DNA of 64,000 nucleotides. Source: Owenia fusiformis. Taxonomy: Eukaryota; Annelida; Polychaeta; Sabellida; Oweniidae. Below, in pieces: positions 32,901 to 44,727 of the stretch (positions are counted from its first letter, which is position 1; every line of letters starts with the position of its first letter). The position numbers were made by a program, and so were the translations under genes. Location of the stretch: assembly GCA_903813345.2 (NCBI GenBank), contig CAIIXF020000006.1, positions 6,376,989 through 6,440,988 of the forward strand, given 5' to 3'. The notes beneath the pieces are model-generated. The model did not search any database, was not told the DNA's origin, and saw only the letters and a program-made list of their open reading frames with translations.

Positions 32901-34872
32901 ATGCGGAATTAAAAATAGTACTTCATAAAACCTAACGCAACTCCATAGACTGCATGCAATCAAGGCCCGAAATCAAGATAAGTCCCTGGAATATCCTGTC
33001 TGTGAAGAACCAAAAACCGCAATCAAACAAGTATTATGTGGTCTAGATTAATGATCAAGGAAATCAATTCGTGGGAATCATTATTATTGAGTTGATTTTA
33101 TTTTTTGTTTACAAGAAAACGTTTCGTGCATATTGTACATTTAATGCTTGCGCTAACCTGATATGTGAGTGTGTGGGGGTTTTGTTGACAGATCGCGATT
33201 TGGATCCCCGGGTTCGGATCATAAATTATTTTCACCAAGGCGCTTGCACACTCGTGTATCATTTGTCAGTCTGTAAAATATTCGTCATCTGTTATTAAAG
33301 TTCAATGCGTTTCTGAATCCCGCTATTTCATATCATAAAAAACTGCACGTAATGCTGTTAGTCATGTAGGCCTATATTTCGTAATTTATTCTTTGAGGTC
33401 TATCCGTTACACTTAATTTCTCAGTTTCTAAAGGTTTCATTCAATTTTGCTATAAAGGAGATTGAAGACTACAATTAAAGTGTATGTTTTACCAATCTTT
33501 TAACTTTTTTAAAAGTATTGGATTTTTGGGAGTAATGAGGTTCGGAGTAATAGCGTGTCGCTCCCCCTCCCGCCCCCACTCATTTTTATGTGTTAAACCT
33601 CATTTGATTTTTCATCAATTATCGTTAAATCACACTCTTTAATACATAAACAAATTCAAAATTATATATCTTGGAGAAATAAAATATATATTTCATAATG
33701 AAAATATTAATTTATGCAGTTGGTCAGTATTGAATATTAAATTTCACAGTCTGAAACCTCAAGGGCGGGAAATTGGATTAAATAAAACGAAATATAAATA
33801 CTAAGTCACATCATATCAGTGCAAACAATTAACTATATTTATTTTTCTATGCGATATACTCCTGATATTGATATCTTTCCTCTGACAATGTGTTATCTCA
33901 TGGTCCGTTGACATCATCAAACTTGTGATTAACCAAAAGAGACCAAAAAAGATTGTAATACGCATCGGTAAGTCAACAAATCTAACCGTTAAATAAACAA
34001 ACATAGTTGTTCGTCTGCTGGTCAGAACTTGGTATCCGATTCGGATACCGACTTTCTGAGAATACTACAATGATATGTAGGATCACCAGCCGTGATACTT
34101 TTCATAAAACAGGCATCTAGTTAGAAAATTATTGCAATTTTGATTAATATCGTCATTCACAGTATAACCCGCCTATGTTTATTTAAATATGCATTATTCA
34201 TAAAATGTATAGACTAATATCATCTTTTCACTCTTGATTTGAATTGGTATCGTGTATCTAAAGTTGTCTTCATCTATATTATTGGATTAACATGAGCCTA
34301 TGTAACCTAAACATATAAATACTAGTTGCCAGTCTACAAATTGAATATACAAAATGTAGCATATTCATTACACACTATATTAATAGAACAAGGTAATCAT
34401 GTCATACCAATAGTTAGATGGTTAACTTATATTAACACAAAAGAATAATACACGATAATTGAAAAAATAAACCTCGGTATTCGGGGCTAAAATCCAAGGA
34501 TACCTGTACCATTACTCCAGTATACGCTGCAATACCATATCGGATACCTGTACCATTACTCAATAATAACCACAACTACGACCATAATAACAAGGTCAAT
34601 ACCGAGTTTATTGGAAGTTATTTTATACGATTTTGTCTTGTGATAGGCACAATCCATGAGCATTATGAACTGGCTTAGCCATACCCTAGATATTTTAAAC
34701 ATGGATCATTGTCATGTTTCCGCATGCATTTTCCTGAATTAGTCCATGTATCCTAATGTAGTGACTTTCACAAGTGGGAAATGTTCTGTTTGATTTCAGA
34801 CATTCTTGTCCCTGATGGAAAGGATATCAATGAGTTCTCCCTCACAATCAGATGTGGATGACATGTGTTCAA
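20814..34872 (+). CDS. FIRRM: FIRRM (C1orf112-like), first seven coding exons
   Basis: FIRRM binds the AAA ATPase FIGNL1 and helps take RAD51 off chromatin during recombination and replication repair. The exons 20814-20903, 21222-21261, 21558-21646, 22635-22730, 24235-24375, 25121-25207 and 34800-34872 join in one frame and give 205 residues, all with GT/AG borders. The protein is helical: MSQSSLLEDVFYWDETECR, then YLQILCQSFVPVAYIDQLE, then IHSLQYLTLQLTKTSYSHC and DSASIYGELMASVSEQLSS. These line up with human FIRRM segments LEELSSWPEELCRR, IQSLPSSVLHIIKSTFVHC and NSESVYSGCLHLVSDLLQ. Human FIRRM is far longer, so most of the gene is missing. No later exon was recognised up to 64000. Family assignment comes from remembered similarity, so it is good but not certain. 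Confidence 0.82.
21222..21261 (+). CDS. FIRRM: FIRRM exon 2 (40 bp)
   Basis: Encodes ACYEDGDCLQEKL plus one base. T-rich acceptor CTAAG and strong donor A|GTAAGT. It is too short for ORF calling but is fixed by frame on both sides. Confidence 0.78.
21558..21646 (+). CDS. FIRRM: FIRRM exon 3
   Basis: Encodes KYLQILCQSFVPVAYIDQL then EDLIFAKISAR. Acceptor TTTTCAG and donor AGA|GTAAGC. Confidence 0.82.
21722..22492. mobile_element. TIR element in FIRRM intron 3
   Basis: Left end TTACCGTATTCTCTGTAATTA (21722 on) followed by GCGCCCA, and right end TAATTACAGAGAATACGGTAA, are inverted copies. The inner repeats of TTATTAG.GCGCCCA are inverted too. Another internal copy of TTACCGTATTCTCT lies near 22284. 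No coding region is seen. Confidence 0.75.
22635..22730 (+). CDS. FIRRM: FIRRM exon 4
   Basis: Encodes TIEYFNSTLERIGALLIDC then NTDLHIVIQARLN, 32 codons in phase 0. Acceptor TTTCAG, donor AAT|GTAAGT. Confidence 0.82.
22771..22927. mobile_element. Short MITE in FIRRM intron 4
   Basis: The 13-bp inverted ends CCCCCTGCTATAA (22771) and TTATAGCAGGGGG (ending 22927) are perfect, with a second inverted pair, CGCCCGATTAA and TTAATCGGGG, inside. The rest of this intron (to 24234) shows no clear element or exon. Confidence 0.65.
24235..24375 (+). CDS. FIRRM: FIRRM exon 5
   Basis: Encodes HCGDILDCIVTGMEGLMQR to TKTSYSHCQ, 47 codons in phase 0. Acceptor TTTTTGCAG, donor CAG|GTATGT. IHSLQ..LTLQLTKTSYSHC is one of the best matches to FIRRM. 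Confidence 0.85.
25121..25207 (+). CDS. FIRRM: FIRRM exon 6
   Basis: Encodes DSASIYGELMASVSEQLSS then LFKKAHTLQT, 29 codons. Acceptor ATTTTAG, donor ACA|GTAAGT. It aligns with human NSESVYSG..LQALFKEAYSLQ. Confidence 0.85.
25409..26110 (+). mobile_element. tRNA-derived SINE, split by a hAT-like MITE
   Basis: Its A-box-like GGCCTAGTGGTTAAGGC (restored across the insertion) and B-box GGTTCAAACCC (about 25971) are those of a tRNA promoter. The body continues with CTGCTGACCTATACCGGTG and GGCTGGCGCTGGCTAG. It lies in FIRRM intron 6. It is not a functional tRNA gene because the cloverleaf arms do not pair. Confidence 0.7.
25434..25895. mobile_element. hAT-like MITE with 8-bp target duplication
   Basis: Terminal inverted repeats TAGGGGTGAGACGA (25434) and TCGTCTCACCCCTA (ending 25895) are flanked by the direct repeat CCTAGTGG at 25426-25433 and 25896-25903. 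An 8-bp duplication and a TAGGGG end are typical of hAT transposons. Subterminal GAGTCGAATCGA-type repeats fill both ends. No transposase. Confidence 0.88.
26242..27271. mobile_element. Mariner-like foldback element
   Basis: Left TACGAGGGTTGATCATAAAG and right CTTTATGATCAACCCTCGTA are perfect inverted ends at a TA dinucleotide, and the arms continue for more than 100 bp. A second inverted pair, GGTTGCCATAGTAACG..GCACCCGGGGCAAATAAA and its inverse, lies inside. End sequence and TA target fit Tc1/mariner. No transposase frame remains. Confidence 0.82.
27272..28683. other. FIRRM intron 6 segment, AT-rich
   Basis: Contains a 69-bp duplicated segment at about 27370-27510 (TCATTATTGTCACAATC at 27415 and 27484). 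A head like CTAGAAGACAGCAACC at about 28218 resembles the start of the dispersed family at 6236. No exon seen. Confidence 0.45.
29085..29365. repeat. Solo arm of the 19277-20285 foldback family
   Basis: Matches the right arm of that palindrome, including TTGCTTGATGTTTATAGCAA, TTAGCAATTGAAT and CTTCCAGATTTGTTGAATTT, then CCCCTCCCCCCTCCG. Only one orientation is present. Confidence 0.75.
30635..30655 (+). repeat. Run of 21 G
   Basis: Uninterrupted guanines between TACT and CACAC. The length in the assembly may be inexact because such runs are hard to sequence. Confidence 0.9.
31551..31905. repeat. Tandem repeat, about 90-bp units x 4
   Basis: Each unit has GGGGGAGAACCCCCCAGA, CTCGCTCTGAAATTGGTCAG, AATGCA(T)CAAATTAAAT and AAATTTTCGAAATT. 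G/C runs alternate with AT-rich parts. Confidence 0.8.
31906..34799. other. FIRRM intron 6, 3' part
   Basis: AT-rich with no convincing exon or complete element. A 20-bp palindrome, GGTATCCGATTCGGATACC, lies near 34031-34049 and related GGATACCTGTACC phrases recur near 34497 and 34544. Confidence 0.5.
34800..34872 (+). CDS. FIRRM: FIRRM exon 7
   Basis: Encodes TFLSLMERISMSSPSQSDV then DDMCS plus one base. Acceptor TTTGATTTCAG, donor TCAA|GTAAGT. It keeps the frame across a 9.6-kb intron and resembles human LMELLDMVCMDP..DDND. Confidence 0.78.
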
Positions 34873-34910
34873 GTAAGTGGGAACAATCTTTACTTTTTAT
34901 ATTTGTCTGA

Positions 34911-35735
34911 TCATTAACAATGAGCTGATTACCAACAATAGGGTTGATCAATTAAAAGTGGGTTTTCTGATCAAAAACAGCTAGATTGTCTGAATACAAA
35001 CAATGAGGTTGAGTGATCAAAAACAATCATTTAACAATGAGGTTGTTTGATCATTATAAGTGCACAATAATAATAATCATTATAAGTGCACAATAAAGAA
35101 CACAGGGCTCCTTCAAGGAGGGGTTTGTGGTTCTATCTTCAATGTTAATTATGCAAATTACGACAGTATCTATACGGGATATACCCAAAAGTTATTGCTC
35201 ACTTTAATTGGTGGTAAACAAAATACAATACAATACAATTGTGAGGTTGTCTCATTACAAACAATGAGTTGTTTGATCACTAGCAATTAGATTATCTGAT
35301 CACAAACAATGAGGTTGTGTGATCAAAAACAATGAGATGTCTAATCATTAGCACTAAGATTATCTGATCACAAACAATGAGGTTATTGGATCACAAACAA
35401 TGAGGTTGTGTGATCAAAAACAATGAGATGTCTAATCATTAACACTAAGATTATCTGATCACAAACAATGAGGTTATTGGATCACAAACAATGAGGTTGT
35501 GTGATCAAAAACAATGAGATGTCTAATCATTAACAATAAGATTATCAGATCACAAACAATGAGGTCGTTTGATCATTAAAAGTGAGGTTGTCTTATTACA
35601 AACAATGAGTTGTTTGATCACTAGCAATCAGATTATCTGATCACAAACAATGAGGTTGTTTAATCGCTAACAATGAGGTTGACAGATCATTATCAATGAG
35701 GTTGTCTAATCACTAACAATGAGGTTTGATTTAGT
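34911..35735. repeat. Minisatellite with ACAATGAGGTTGT/TGATCA units
   Basis: Imperfect units of about 25-35 bp, each pairing ACAATGAGGTTGT with a TGATCA, start about 40 bp after FIRRM exon 7. Higher-order copies of about 117 bp are visible around 35290-35550. Confidence 0.88.
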
Positions 35736-37107
35736 CAATTAATTTCAAATAAAATATCACTTTGACAAAGACATTTAGTGATGAATTAAGGCTATTTCTT
35801 CTCACGTCTACTTTATTGAAGGCTATAATTATTACAATTTTGTCTGTATAGCTTAAATATATGACTAATCTACCTCCATTCCTATTTCTGTAGCAATTAT
35901 CATCTAATTATCTTGTATGAAAGACAATGCAATGAATCATTTCTATGTGTATTTTGTTATTTCCAATACTATTTTAAAATATATCAATTAATATGAAATG
36001 AATCAGCCCTATATTTTCAAGTGTTTTTTTGTACTTATAACTGTATATTATTTGCCTTGTTTTTCAAACTGTCTAATTCAAAACCTTTTCACCACTGCTA
36101 ATTGTAAACAATATCATTAGCTCCTTTTTATCTTAAACTTATGACATTTCAAACCCTGGACATTTTCACCCCTAGCAATTTCACTCCCTGGACTTCAAAG
36201 TACATGTAAAATTTCATTTTTGGTTTGGATGATAAGTGAGTTTTGATAGAATTTTACCTGAGTCTTTGATTTCTTAATGTTTGAAATAAAAAGTTTAACA
36301 GAATGGTGTGAAAATGATGGCTGTGAGGGGAGGTTTGAAGGCCATTTAATGTTAAATATTGTAGACTACGTTGTTGTCATAAAAATGCTTAGAAAATCGA
36401 AATATAACATTTACATGAAGATAACATATGAGCCAGGCCACAGAAAAAAGGTCTTATCACAGATTTTTTCAATATTCTGATTTTCTGTTATCTTAAGAAG
36501 AGACCTTTCAAATGAGCCATTGTTCTTTTAAATTTTGTGTGGCCACCTAGTGTCAATAAAGAATGTGTTGCATAATATATACTATTTATACTCAGGATAT
36601 TCAGCTCTGATAATGATAAATGCCAAAAAGAAATATGTAGGAGTAAAATAATGAGGGTGAAATGTCAATTGGGTGAAATAGAGGTTAGAATGTCCAGGGG
36701 ATTAATTATCTAGGTGTGATAGTCAAGGGGTGAAATATCTAGGGGATGAAATGTCTAAGGGGTAAAACATTCAGGGGATGATTATTAGTTTAAGGGGTGA
36801 GAAGTCCAAGGGGTGAATTGTCTAGAAAGCAGGTTTATATGTAAACTATTGTGCAATAAGAGGTTTGACCTGCCAGTAAATATAGATACAAACTGGGCTA
36901 AACTCTTAAGTAATTAATCAACACAGGTACATTGTATATAATGAGTATTTTTTACAGCTTATTTTTATTATATGTGATTTATTTCAAAGTAAAATAGAAT
37001 TATTACATGATACACATGTTGCGGCTTTGCAATGGAGCATTATAAGCTACAATTGAATAATAACAAGATTTAAAAAAGAAAGTATGACAATGAATTCGCA
37101 ATAAGCA
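35736..37107. other. Non-coding stretch with GGGGTGAAATGTC phrases
   Basis: At 36640-36820 the phrase AGGGGTGAAATGTC and variants repeat about ten times; inverted versions (GGACATTTTCACCCCTAG) occur near 36157. No exon of FIRRM was recognised. Confidence 0.5.
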
Positions 37108-37204
37108 AAATAACTAGATTTTGGAAATTGAACAAGTTCAATTTCAGACTCCAGATCTAGACATTTTTTAGCCGAGTCATCCAGAATAAGCTGAGTCATC
37201 CAAA

Positions 37205-37385
37205 ATAAGCTGAGTCATCCAGAAAAAGATGGATGGATGGATGGATGAAAAAGGAAGGAAGGATAGGCTAGAATAGGAAGGAACGATAGGATAGAATAGG
37301 CAGAAGGAATAAAATAGGAAGGAGAGTGTACGAAGGAAAGGTAGATAAGAAGGATACGATAGGATCACAAAGGAAGGATGGATGC
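37205..37385 (+). repeat. Homopurine tract GGATGGAT / GGAAGGATAGGATA
   Basis: Almost purely A and G apart from the T of GGAT/GATA phrases. Similar tracts occur at 46753-46940 and 48497-48684, at the same place in each array unit. Confidence 0.85.
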
Positions 37386-38659
37386 ATTTTTCAATATTTT
37401 CTTCTCTACTCTTGACTTTCTATCAGGATACCATCAGATCGATTTTTCTCGAAATTTCAAAACGCCATAACTTACGAACTGGAAGTCGGATCGAAATTTG
37501 GTTTGCAGACTCGGATTCCTGAGAAAATTCTACCCTTAATTCATAACTCATATGTTAAATTTGGAGAATGTTAAATTTGGAGAACTTTTTGTTTTGACCT
37601 ACTTTTCGGACACCATATCTCAAAAGTGGGTCGAAATACTTTCTGACGGCAAAAGGCTAACACTATTAGCACACTCTTTCCTACCTGTATACAAAATTTT
37701 GAAGCAAATCATTTAGATATAGTGTCGAAATCGCAAAAATAATGAAAACCTTTGAATTTGACCTAGATTTTGACCTAGGGATTTTGGTGTCCAAATTTTG
37801 AAGTTAGGTAGCCTTCGAAGTCCCCTTCTTTCACAGGCTTTCATTATTTTAAGCTGTACTTAGTCTATATCTCGTATTTTACACTTCAAAAAAATCTTTT
37901 TTCCCATTGACATAACATGGGGCACCAAATTTAGAGATTTTTGAGCTTTCAAAATGTCATAACTTCCGAACTGGATGTCGGATCAAAATTTGATTTGCAG
38001 ATTCGGATTCCTGAGAAAATTCTATACTTAATTCATAACTCAAACGTTAAATTTGGAGAATTTTTTATTTTGACCTACTTTTCGGACACCATATCTCAAA
38101 AGTGGGTCAAAATACTTTCTGACGGCAAAAGGCTAACACTATTAGCACACTCTTGGCTACATGTATACAAAATTTCGAAGAATATAATTAATCTGTAGTG
38201 TCAGAATCGCAAAAATAAGGAAAAACTATGAATTTGACCTAGGCATTTTGGTGTCCAAATTTTTATGAAAAGAAGGTTTTGAGGTCCCTTTCTTTAATGG
38301 GCTTCCATTATGTTTAGCTGTGCTTAGTCTATATCTCGTATTTTACACTTCAAAAAAATATTTTTCCCCATTGAATTAACATGGGGCACCAAAGAACGAG
38401 GGAAGTTAGTGCAACAGATTTTTGACAGTTCATTATTTTTGGGCGAGTAGTTTTTGGCTGTGAAAAATAAATGCATATGAAAGACCAATGCATTATCTTC
38501 AAGAAAAGTTCAGAGCATGGTTCCAAGATCAATTGGATTATCTCATAATTCGTGTTTAATCCACCCACTAACAACCTTTTTTCGAAATACAATCGTTATT
38601 TTCACCATGATCCATCAATTTTTTTATAATTTTTTTTTCAAAATTACATTGTACTTGAA

Positions 38660-40696
38660 CACATGTTTCATCACACGAAATATGTAAATCATTCCATAAA
38701 GGGATTTATATTTGTTTTTTAATTTTTTTTGGAAAAAAACAACCATTAAAAATGCATGTTTACAGAAATAATTTTGAATTGATGCAAAAGATGGCAATGC
38801 TTTTCAATAACATAAATAATTTGGTGATTTACTCATGTGAGTTGTGTTTTAATCTCTGCATTCACTGACTGAGTTATTGAAAAACCATAGAGATTAATAA
38901 TACAAACAAGGTAATACTGTAAACACTTTGTACTCCAAGCTCATATACACGCTGTTACAGCATGACGGCTACAGGGGCATCACAAGGATTTGCCGAGGGA
39001 AGGGCAACTTTTGGGTATGGATAGGTCATGCGTAAAGCACACTGCACCTAAAGCGCAATCTAGGGGAATTGGGGGGCATGCCCCCAGAATTTTTAAAAAA
39101 ATCTAAACCCCCTCTGGTTCATTCTGAACATATCTCAGCACAACATTCCCAACAATAAAAACAAAAAAAAATGTGTTTTTAGAAATCTCAACTTGACTTT
39201 GACTAAAAAGAACTTTGATTTTTACTAAAATATACATCAAAATATTTACGTACTGTATGGGTTCCTGAGAAACTATGTATGGTATAGAATTAAATATAAT
39301 ATGAGAAATGAGATCTTCTATGCCTGATGTAGACTATATACTAACATAGTGTCATTTCTGTCATTATTACACTTTGACTTTAATTAGCTCTAGAGCTTCC
39401 AATTCTAGGCTCGGATTCAAATCTAAAAAAAATCTGCGAAAGGGAGAGGGGGCCGTCGCCTCTGATGCCAATGCGGTTATGCCATCTCTGAAAACGAGGT
39501 TGGACTGCTATGTTCACTGATTTATCCAATAAAATGGCTACAATGGAACAGAAAATTAAGGTTTGTGCATTACTTTCTACTACTCTGACTGGGTACCAAC
39601 TATACGGGACGTATCGAAACCACTACGTCCCGCAAAAACCGTTATTTTGAATTTTAAACCTACCAGCTGTTTGAAAATCAAGGATTGTGAGTCCCATACA
39701 GCACTGTTTTTGTTCAAATTTATGCCATTAAAAGCAAAAAATGCCCCTCTGTCTGTCTCTTAGTGTACAAAGTCCCTCGTTCAAGTGGCGTTTTGGTTCC
39801 CAGCTGTGAGATTAAGCAAATTTTCATAGCTTTCAACAGTAAGTCTAGTTATCTCGCCAGTCTTTTAACTCATTTTCGGCGATAATTTCAGAATGGACCC
39901 TCATTCAACCCTCCATTGCTACATCTTCATGTTTGGGCATTAAATGCAGCAGTTTCGAAATCACCCGCACATCTGTTCAAAATTGACCAATACATTCTGT
40001 CGTCTTCCAAGTAGTCTTTGTAGTCATAAACTCGACGGGGCGTAGTGGAAGACGACGGGAGGTTATATAATAATATGGAAAGAGGCTATCAGATCTACCA
40101 ATCTTGACTATGACAGGTGTACAGGTTTACTTATAGTTAATATTTTGAGTGCCTCTGAGGCACACATACTGAGAAAACACGAGAATGGACTAAGAATTAT
40201 GAACATGGATATCTCAGTTTATATTCTGCTTCTTGTAGACCACCTAGCAGATTTGACCCATTCTCTATAACTATCCATATATCCGTCAACAAATGGTACT
40301 AGTTTAAATGGAAATCTTATCTGTGAATCTTGCCTACAGGCGAGAAAGAAGACATGCTGTCTTTCTCATCCGCCATTTTTTGTTATCGTTATCTCAAAAT
40401 TTTGCAAATCACCTTCACGTAACCGTCGTGCTATAACAGTGTGATATAGGACTTTTAGGGTCCAGTAATGAAATTCTAGATCACTTTATATATGCTTGCA
40501 TTTAACATGTAAGGAATCAAAAGAATCTGCTGTACCAACAGTTAAATTATAAGCCATCATCCCAACATCACTTTAAAAGTACTAAAATGGTGAAAAACTG
40601 CAGAATGTCGATGGAAAATGTGACTAGGAGATAGGGGTGTCTCTCAACCAACCCCCCTCCCCGGACTAGTACATGTGGTATGCCAAAGTCCAATTC
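38660..40696. other. Inside of the 7.8-kb element, left part
   Basis: Mixed AT-rich DNA without long frames. A short frame, ATGGCTACAATGGAACAG, at about 39534 is followed by GTTTGT and could be an exon start, but nothing confirms it. Confidence 0.4.
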
Positions 40697-43600
40697 AGTT
40701 CTGCATATTAGACAGGTTCCAATTTCAGAATATCTCAAGGGAAAGGGTTTTTGAGGCATTTTTTAGAAAAAGCAACAGACCTATTTCTTCCGGATCAGTT
40801 TTTCATGCTGATAAAGATATTAAAAGATGACAGCTCAACGTGGTGGTCACGACACTGAATTTGAGCGTTTTTACCCCCCTAGGAAAATATTCTAGGGGGT
40901 ACTATGAAACTAGTTCATAACTCAAAGGATATATAAACTATTGTTCTGAGTTCTACAGCATACATTGTTAGTACAGAGATGAATACTACCCTAAAGTTAT
41001 AGGTTGATATCTTTGTTGGTTTCGGAAAAATACAATTAATTAGAAAAAAATATTCAATTTTTGTCATTTTTTCTTGCTTATTTTATATTTGTAGCTTCAA
41101 GCAAAATATGATAACTTAAACAGCTCAAAGTAGTATTCTAACAACATTCCTAAGCTATGTGTGATATTGTAATACATCTATTATAGTGATGCAGTACTAT
41201 TTTGTAATTTTAATATGACTTTATAGTGCCCTACCCCTGGTAAATAGAAGAAAGTTGGTTTGGTTTTCTTCTGGTTTTATAACATTTTATTGTCTTCTTA
41301 GTTGAAGATACAATCAATTCTGTCAGTTAACCATGAGAAGCTTTACAATGGTTAACTATTCCCATGAATAGAGGGTTGGGACCTCAAAAATACTGTTAAG
41401 TGGCATCCTTGGGCAACCCTCTTCAGAGCATTTTCCTTATACTCCGATAAAATCTGCAGGGGATACTATAAGAAACCTATATATCTAAGATACTAATGAA
41501 GATACTGAATTCAAATTTTCAGGATTTGGTCCTGGTATGATAGGTAATCTGTATGACAAAAATGACAAAAAGAAAAAACTCTGTTGCCATAGTAACAAGA
41601 ATACGACACTATTTGTTTCCTAAGAAATGTGTTTTAAGAGATTTTGTCATTCTCTTCATATTTTTAATTATAAATATGTCTACAATGTGGAATGATTAAA
41701 ATTATGGTAAAGTAATCTTTTCTATTGTTCTCTAAAACAGAAGTTGCTAGGGCGACACATAGATCATAGAAAAAATCCTGAGATGATCACTCTATTTGTC
41801 AGGAAATTAAAATGGAAACTGAAAAATGAGTTTCTTCCTACTGAATAGCAATTTGGTAGACCATGGCTGACACGCACAAGAGAAAACGTCTATCAGTTCT
41901 ATGTCATTTTGTTGTTATTTTTATTTATTTATCGTGCTCTGGGACTTAAATGTATAACACCTAATGCCGAATCTTTTCCAACTGCAAAGGAAGGCAAGAT
42001 TTTAATAATGAACATTCATATATCTCAACAAATATGGCCTAAGATTTGGACAATGATGATGAAACTCTGAGGGAAAATTAGACGAAACATTAATGTGAGT
42101 GGTCCAAAAATAACACTTACATGTTTTGAAAAAGTTATGCTCTCGGGTGAATCAGTGCTCATTTAAGGATAGTCTGAATCAGGTGAATTTTTTAACCTAA
42201 TTTTACCCCTCCCCCAAAACCCCCAAATTTTGACAATTGTCGAAAAGTGGCAAACAACAATTAAACAAACATCATTAAAGTGATTTTTATTTTGACAAAT
42301 CAATTCCACATTTATGGGTGAAGTTTCAGGATCTTCTATTTGTGTATAATAAGGAAAATTTGGCATCTAAATTTCCCCATAACGTAATAGCACAAAGCTT
42401 GGCATATGAAATATCCTACAAATGAAACAAAGCAAGACAAACCGGTTTCTAATACAAGGATTTATATTGGCTGTTGTACATGTATTCTTTGAATGCAATC
42501 ACTCTTTGGATAACGTTTTCAAAATCATTATAAACGGATTACTTTATCTCAAAGACAATTTCAATAAACTTGATTTTACAGAACTCCCCTTATTTCTTAA
42601 AAATGGACTGATCCAATTGATTCGCCTGGAGCCGCCATATTGTTTTTATACGGGATGCTAATCGTCACCCTTTAAAGTCCCTGGAGCAATCCACTTTTCC
42701 TCTTAGGAAATAGAACATGTCTCAAAGCATATTCTAATTATGCATTCAACAATATAATTAAAGGTTGCATCTTTGGTAAAAATTAGGTCAACATTTTTAG
42801 TAAAAAGTATGTTGATTGGGCCATTCCCTTTAATATCACTTAGGTCTGGTTTCAATCATTATATTTACTTTTCTTGAAGATAATGAATAGATCTAAAAGA
42901 TATACCCATGTTCATGGTCAGAAAATATTCATAATTCAAGTTAGAATTGTCTGAAGTTGTTTGCGATAACCTACATGCTCCTTTATAGCATTATTATGTA
43001 AATACAGTAGAACCTGTGTAAGTGGAACACTCTCCGTTCTGCCACAAAGCGTTCCACTTAGAAGGTGTTCCACTTATCGAGGTTTTGGGTTCGCAGAGAA
43101 CATACAAGATCAAATATAGGATTTATATGTAGGCTATCATTGGAAATATGATTCTCCCTTCATTACAGGGCAGGTATATACTATTAATAATCCATTTATT
43201 TCACTCAAAAAGGTATCTGACATTCTTAATCCTCCTCATTCTGCCAAAAATGTTTTCTGACATTCTTAATCCTCCTAATTGTGCCAGTCTCGGGTACAAA
43301 GATTAGGCAATTAAGTTTTAAAGACTTGTTCCTACTGCTAATAATTCAATTGTTTTTAAATGACATTTTTAATCTTACTTATTAAGTTTGAAACAAACAG
43401 CAAGGGATATTAATTAGTGGTAGCATCACGTGTCCAGTTCTACAGGAGGTTAATCCAATTTTCTGAATGATAATCTTATGAAATCCTAATTTGCTGTTTA
43501 TCAAATTAATTATTGGTTGCATCACATGTTGACCTCTACAGGAGGTTAATCCATTAAAATCCATTAAAGTCCTAATTTGCCAATTATCACAGTATTACCT

Positions 43601-44706
43601 GTTTTCATACCCAGATATCATTGAAGGAGATTAATTCTGTTTACATATATCAATATTGAAATCTATGGAAATTGATTGTTCCACTTAGCAGGTTAATTTT
43701 TCAATATGGGGTGTTCACTGTTCATGTTTGGAGGTGTTCCACTTACAGAGGTTCAATTAACTTTAAGTCAATGGGTTTTTAAAAAGGGACTTTGAAAAGG
43801 CGTTCCACTTGGGAGGTGTTCCACTTACAGAGCTGTTCCACTTAGCAGGTTCTACTGTACATTACTTGTGCATGATGACCACCATAGTCTAGTTGCTCAA
43901 ATGAGATCAATTGATGATTATAATGTTTAGACTTTATGTCAATGTCCAGACTGTATGCCAACCTCTCTTGTATGTGATTACACTAGATTTCATTATGATA
44001 CATGTCTAAATTGAAAACTTACATATAAAATATCTTAAGTCCTATATTCTAGTAATAAATGAATTAGAATGTCACCTAACATTTGATGATGGTATGAATT
44101 TATTGATTTGGTGTCTATCAATACATGTTTCTAACTTAATGCTGCAAAATGATAAAATTCACCACATCCACTTTCTTCAATTTTCCAGGGGTAGGGCACT
44201 ATAAAGTCATATTAAAATTACAAAATAGTACTTCATAACTAAAATAGATGTATTACAATACCACACATAGCTTGGAAATGTTTTTAGAATACTACTTTGA
44301 GCTGTTAAAGTTGTCATATTTTGCTTGAAGCTACAAATATAAAATTGACAAGACAAAAATTATGTATCTTTTTCCTGTTTTTGGTATTTTTCTGAGACCA
44401 ATAAGGGTATAAACCTATAACTTTAGGATAGTATTCATATTTGTACTAGCAATGTATGGTGTACAACTCAGAACAATAGCTCATATATCCTTTGAGTTAT
44501 GAACTAGTTTCATAGTACCCCCTAGAATATTTTCCTAGGGGGGTAAAAATGCCAAAATTTATTGTCGTGACCACCCCGTTGAGCTGTCATCTTTTAATAT
44601 CTTTATCAGCATGAAAAACTGATCTAGTAAAAATAGGTCTGTTGCTTTTTCTAAAAAATGCCTCAAAAACTTGAATTATTTGAATTGGAACCTGTCTATA
44701 TGCTAG
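40697..44706. mobile_element. Inner inverted-repeat element with arms of about 540 bp
   Basis: The left arm, about 40697-41255 (AGACAGGTTCCAATT, CCCCCCTAGGAAAATATTCT, TAGTGCCCTACCCCTGG), returns inverted at about 44168-44706. The interior of about 2.9 kb includes the pogo-like element at 43003. No coding region is recognised. Confidence 0.82.
43003..43859. mobile_element. Pogo-like MITE with TACAGTAGAACCTG ends
   Basis: Left TACAGTAGAACCTG(TGT)AAGTGGAACA and right TGTTCCACTTAGCAGGTTCT then ACTGTA are inverted at a TA target. GTTCCACTTA repeats several times at both ends. CAGTAGAACCT is a usual end of Tc1/mariner pogo-group elements. No transposase. Confidence 0.78.
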
Positions 44707-44727
44707 GTTCTCCAGTTTTTGGCCTTC

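Noticed and set aside
37941-38198. Recurrent small protein frame (also at 47007, 47533 and 48853)
   Set aside because: Not called as a gene: starts are inconsistent, flanks are repeats and there is no signal for expression. Kept only as a finding.
39534-39560. ATG frame MATMEQKIK followed by GTTTGT, as a first exon
   Set aside because: Too short, with no identifiable downstream exon.
42422-42661. Frame of 79 codons with hydrophobic stretches
   Set aside because: Lies inside the inverted-repeat element; no motif or homologue is recognised.
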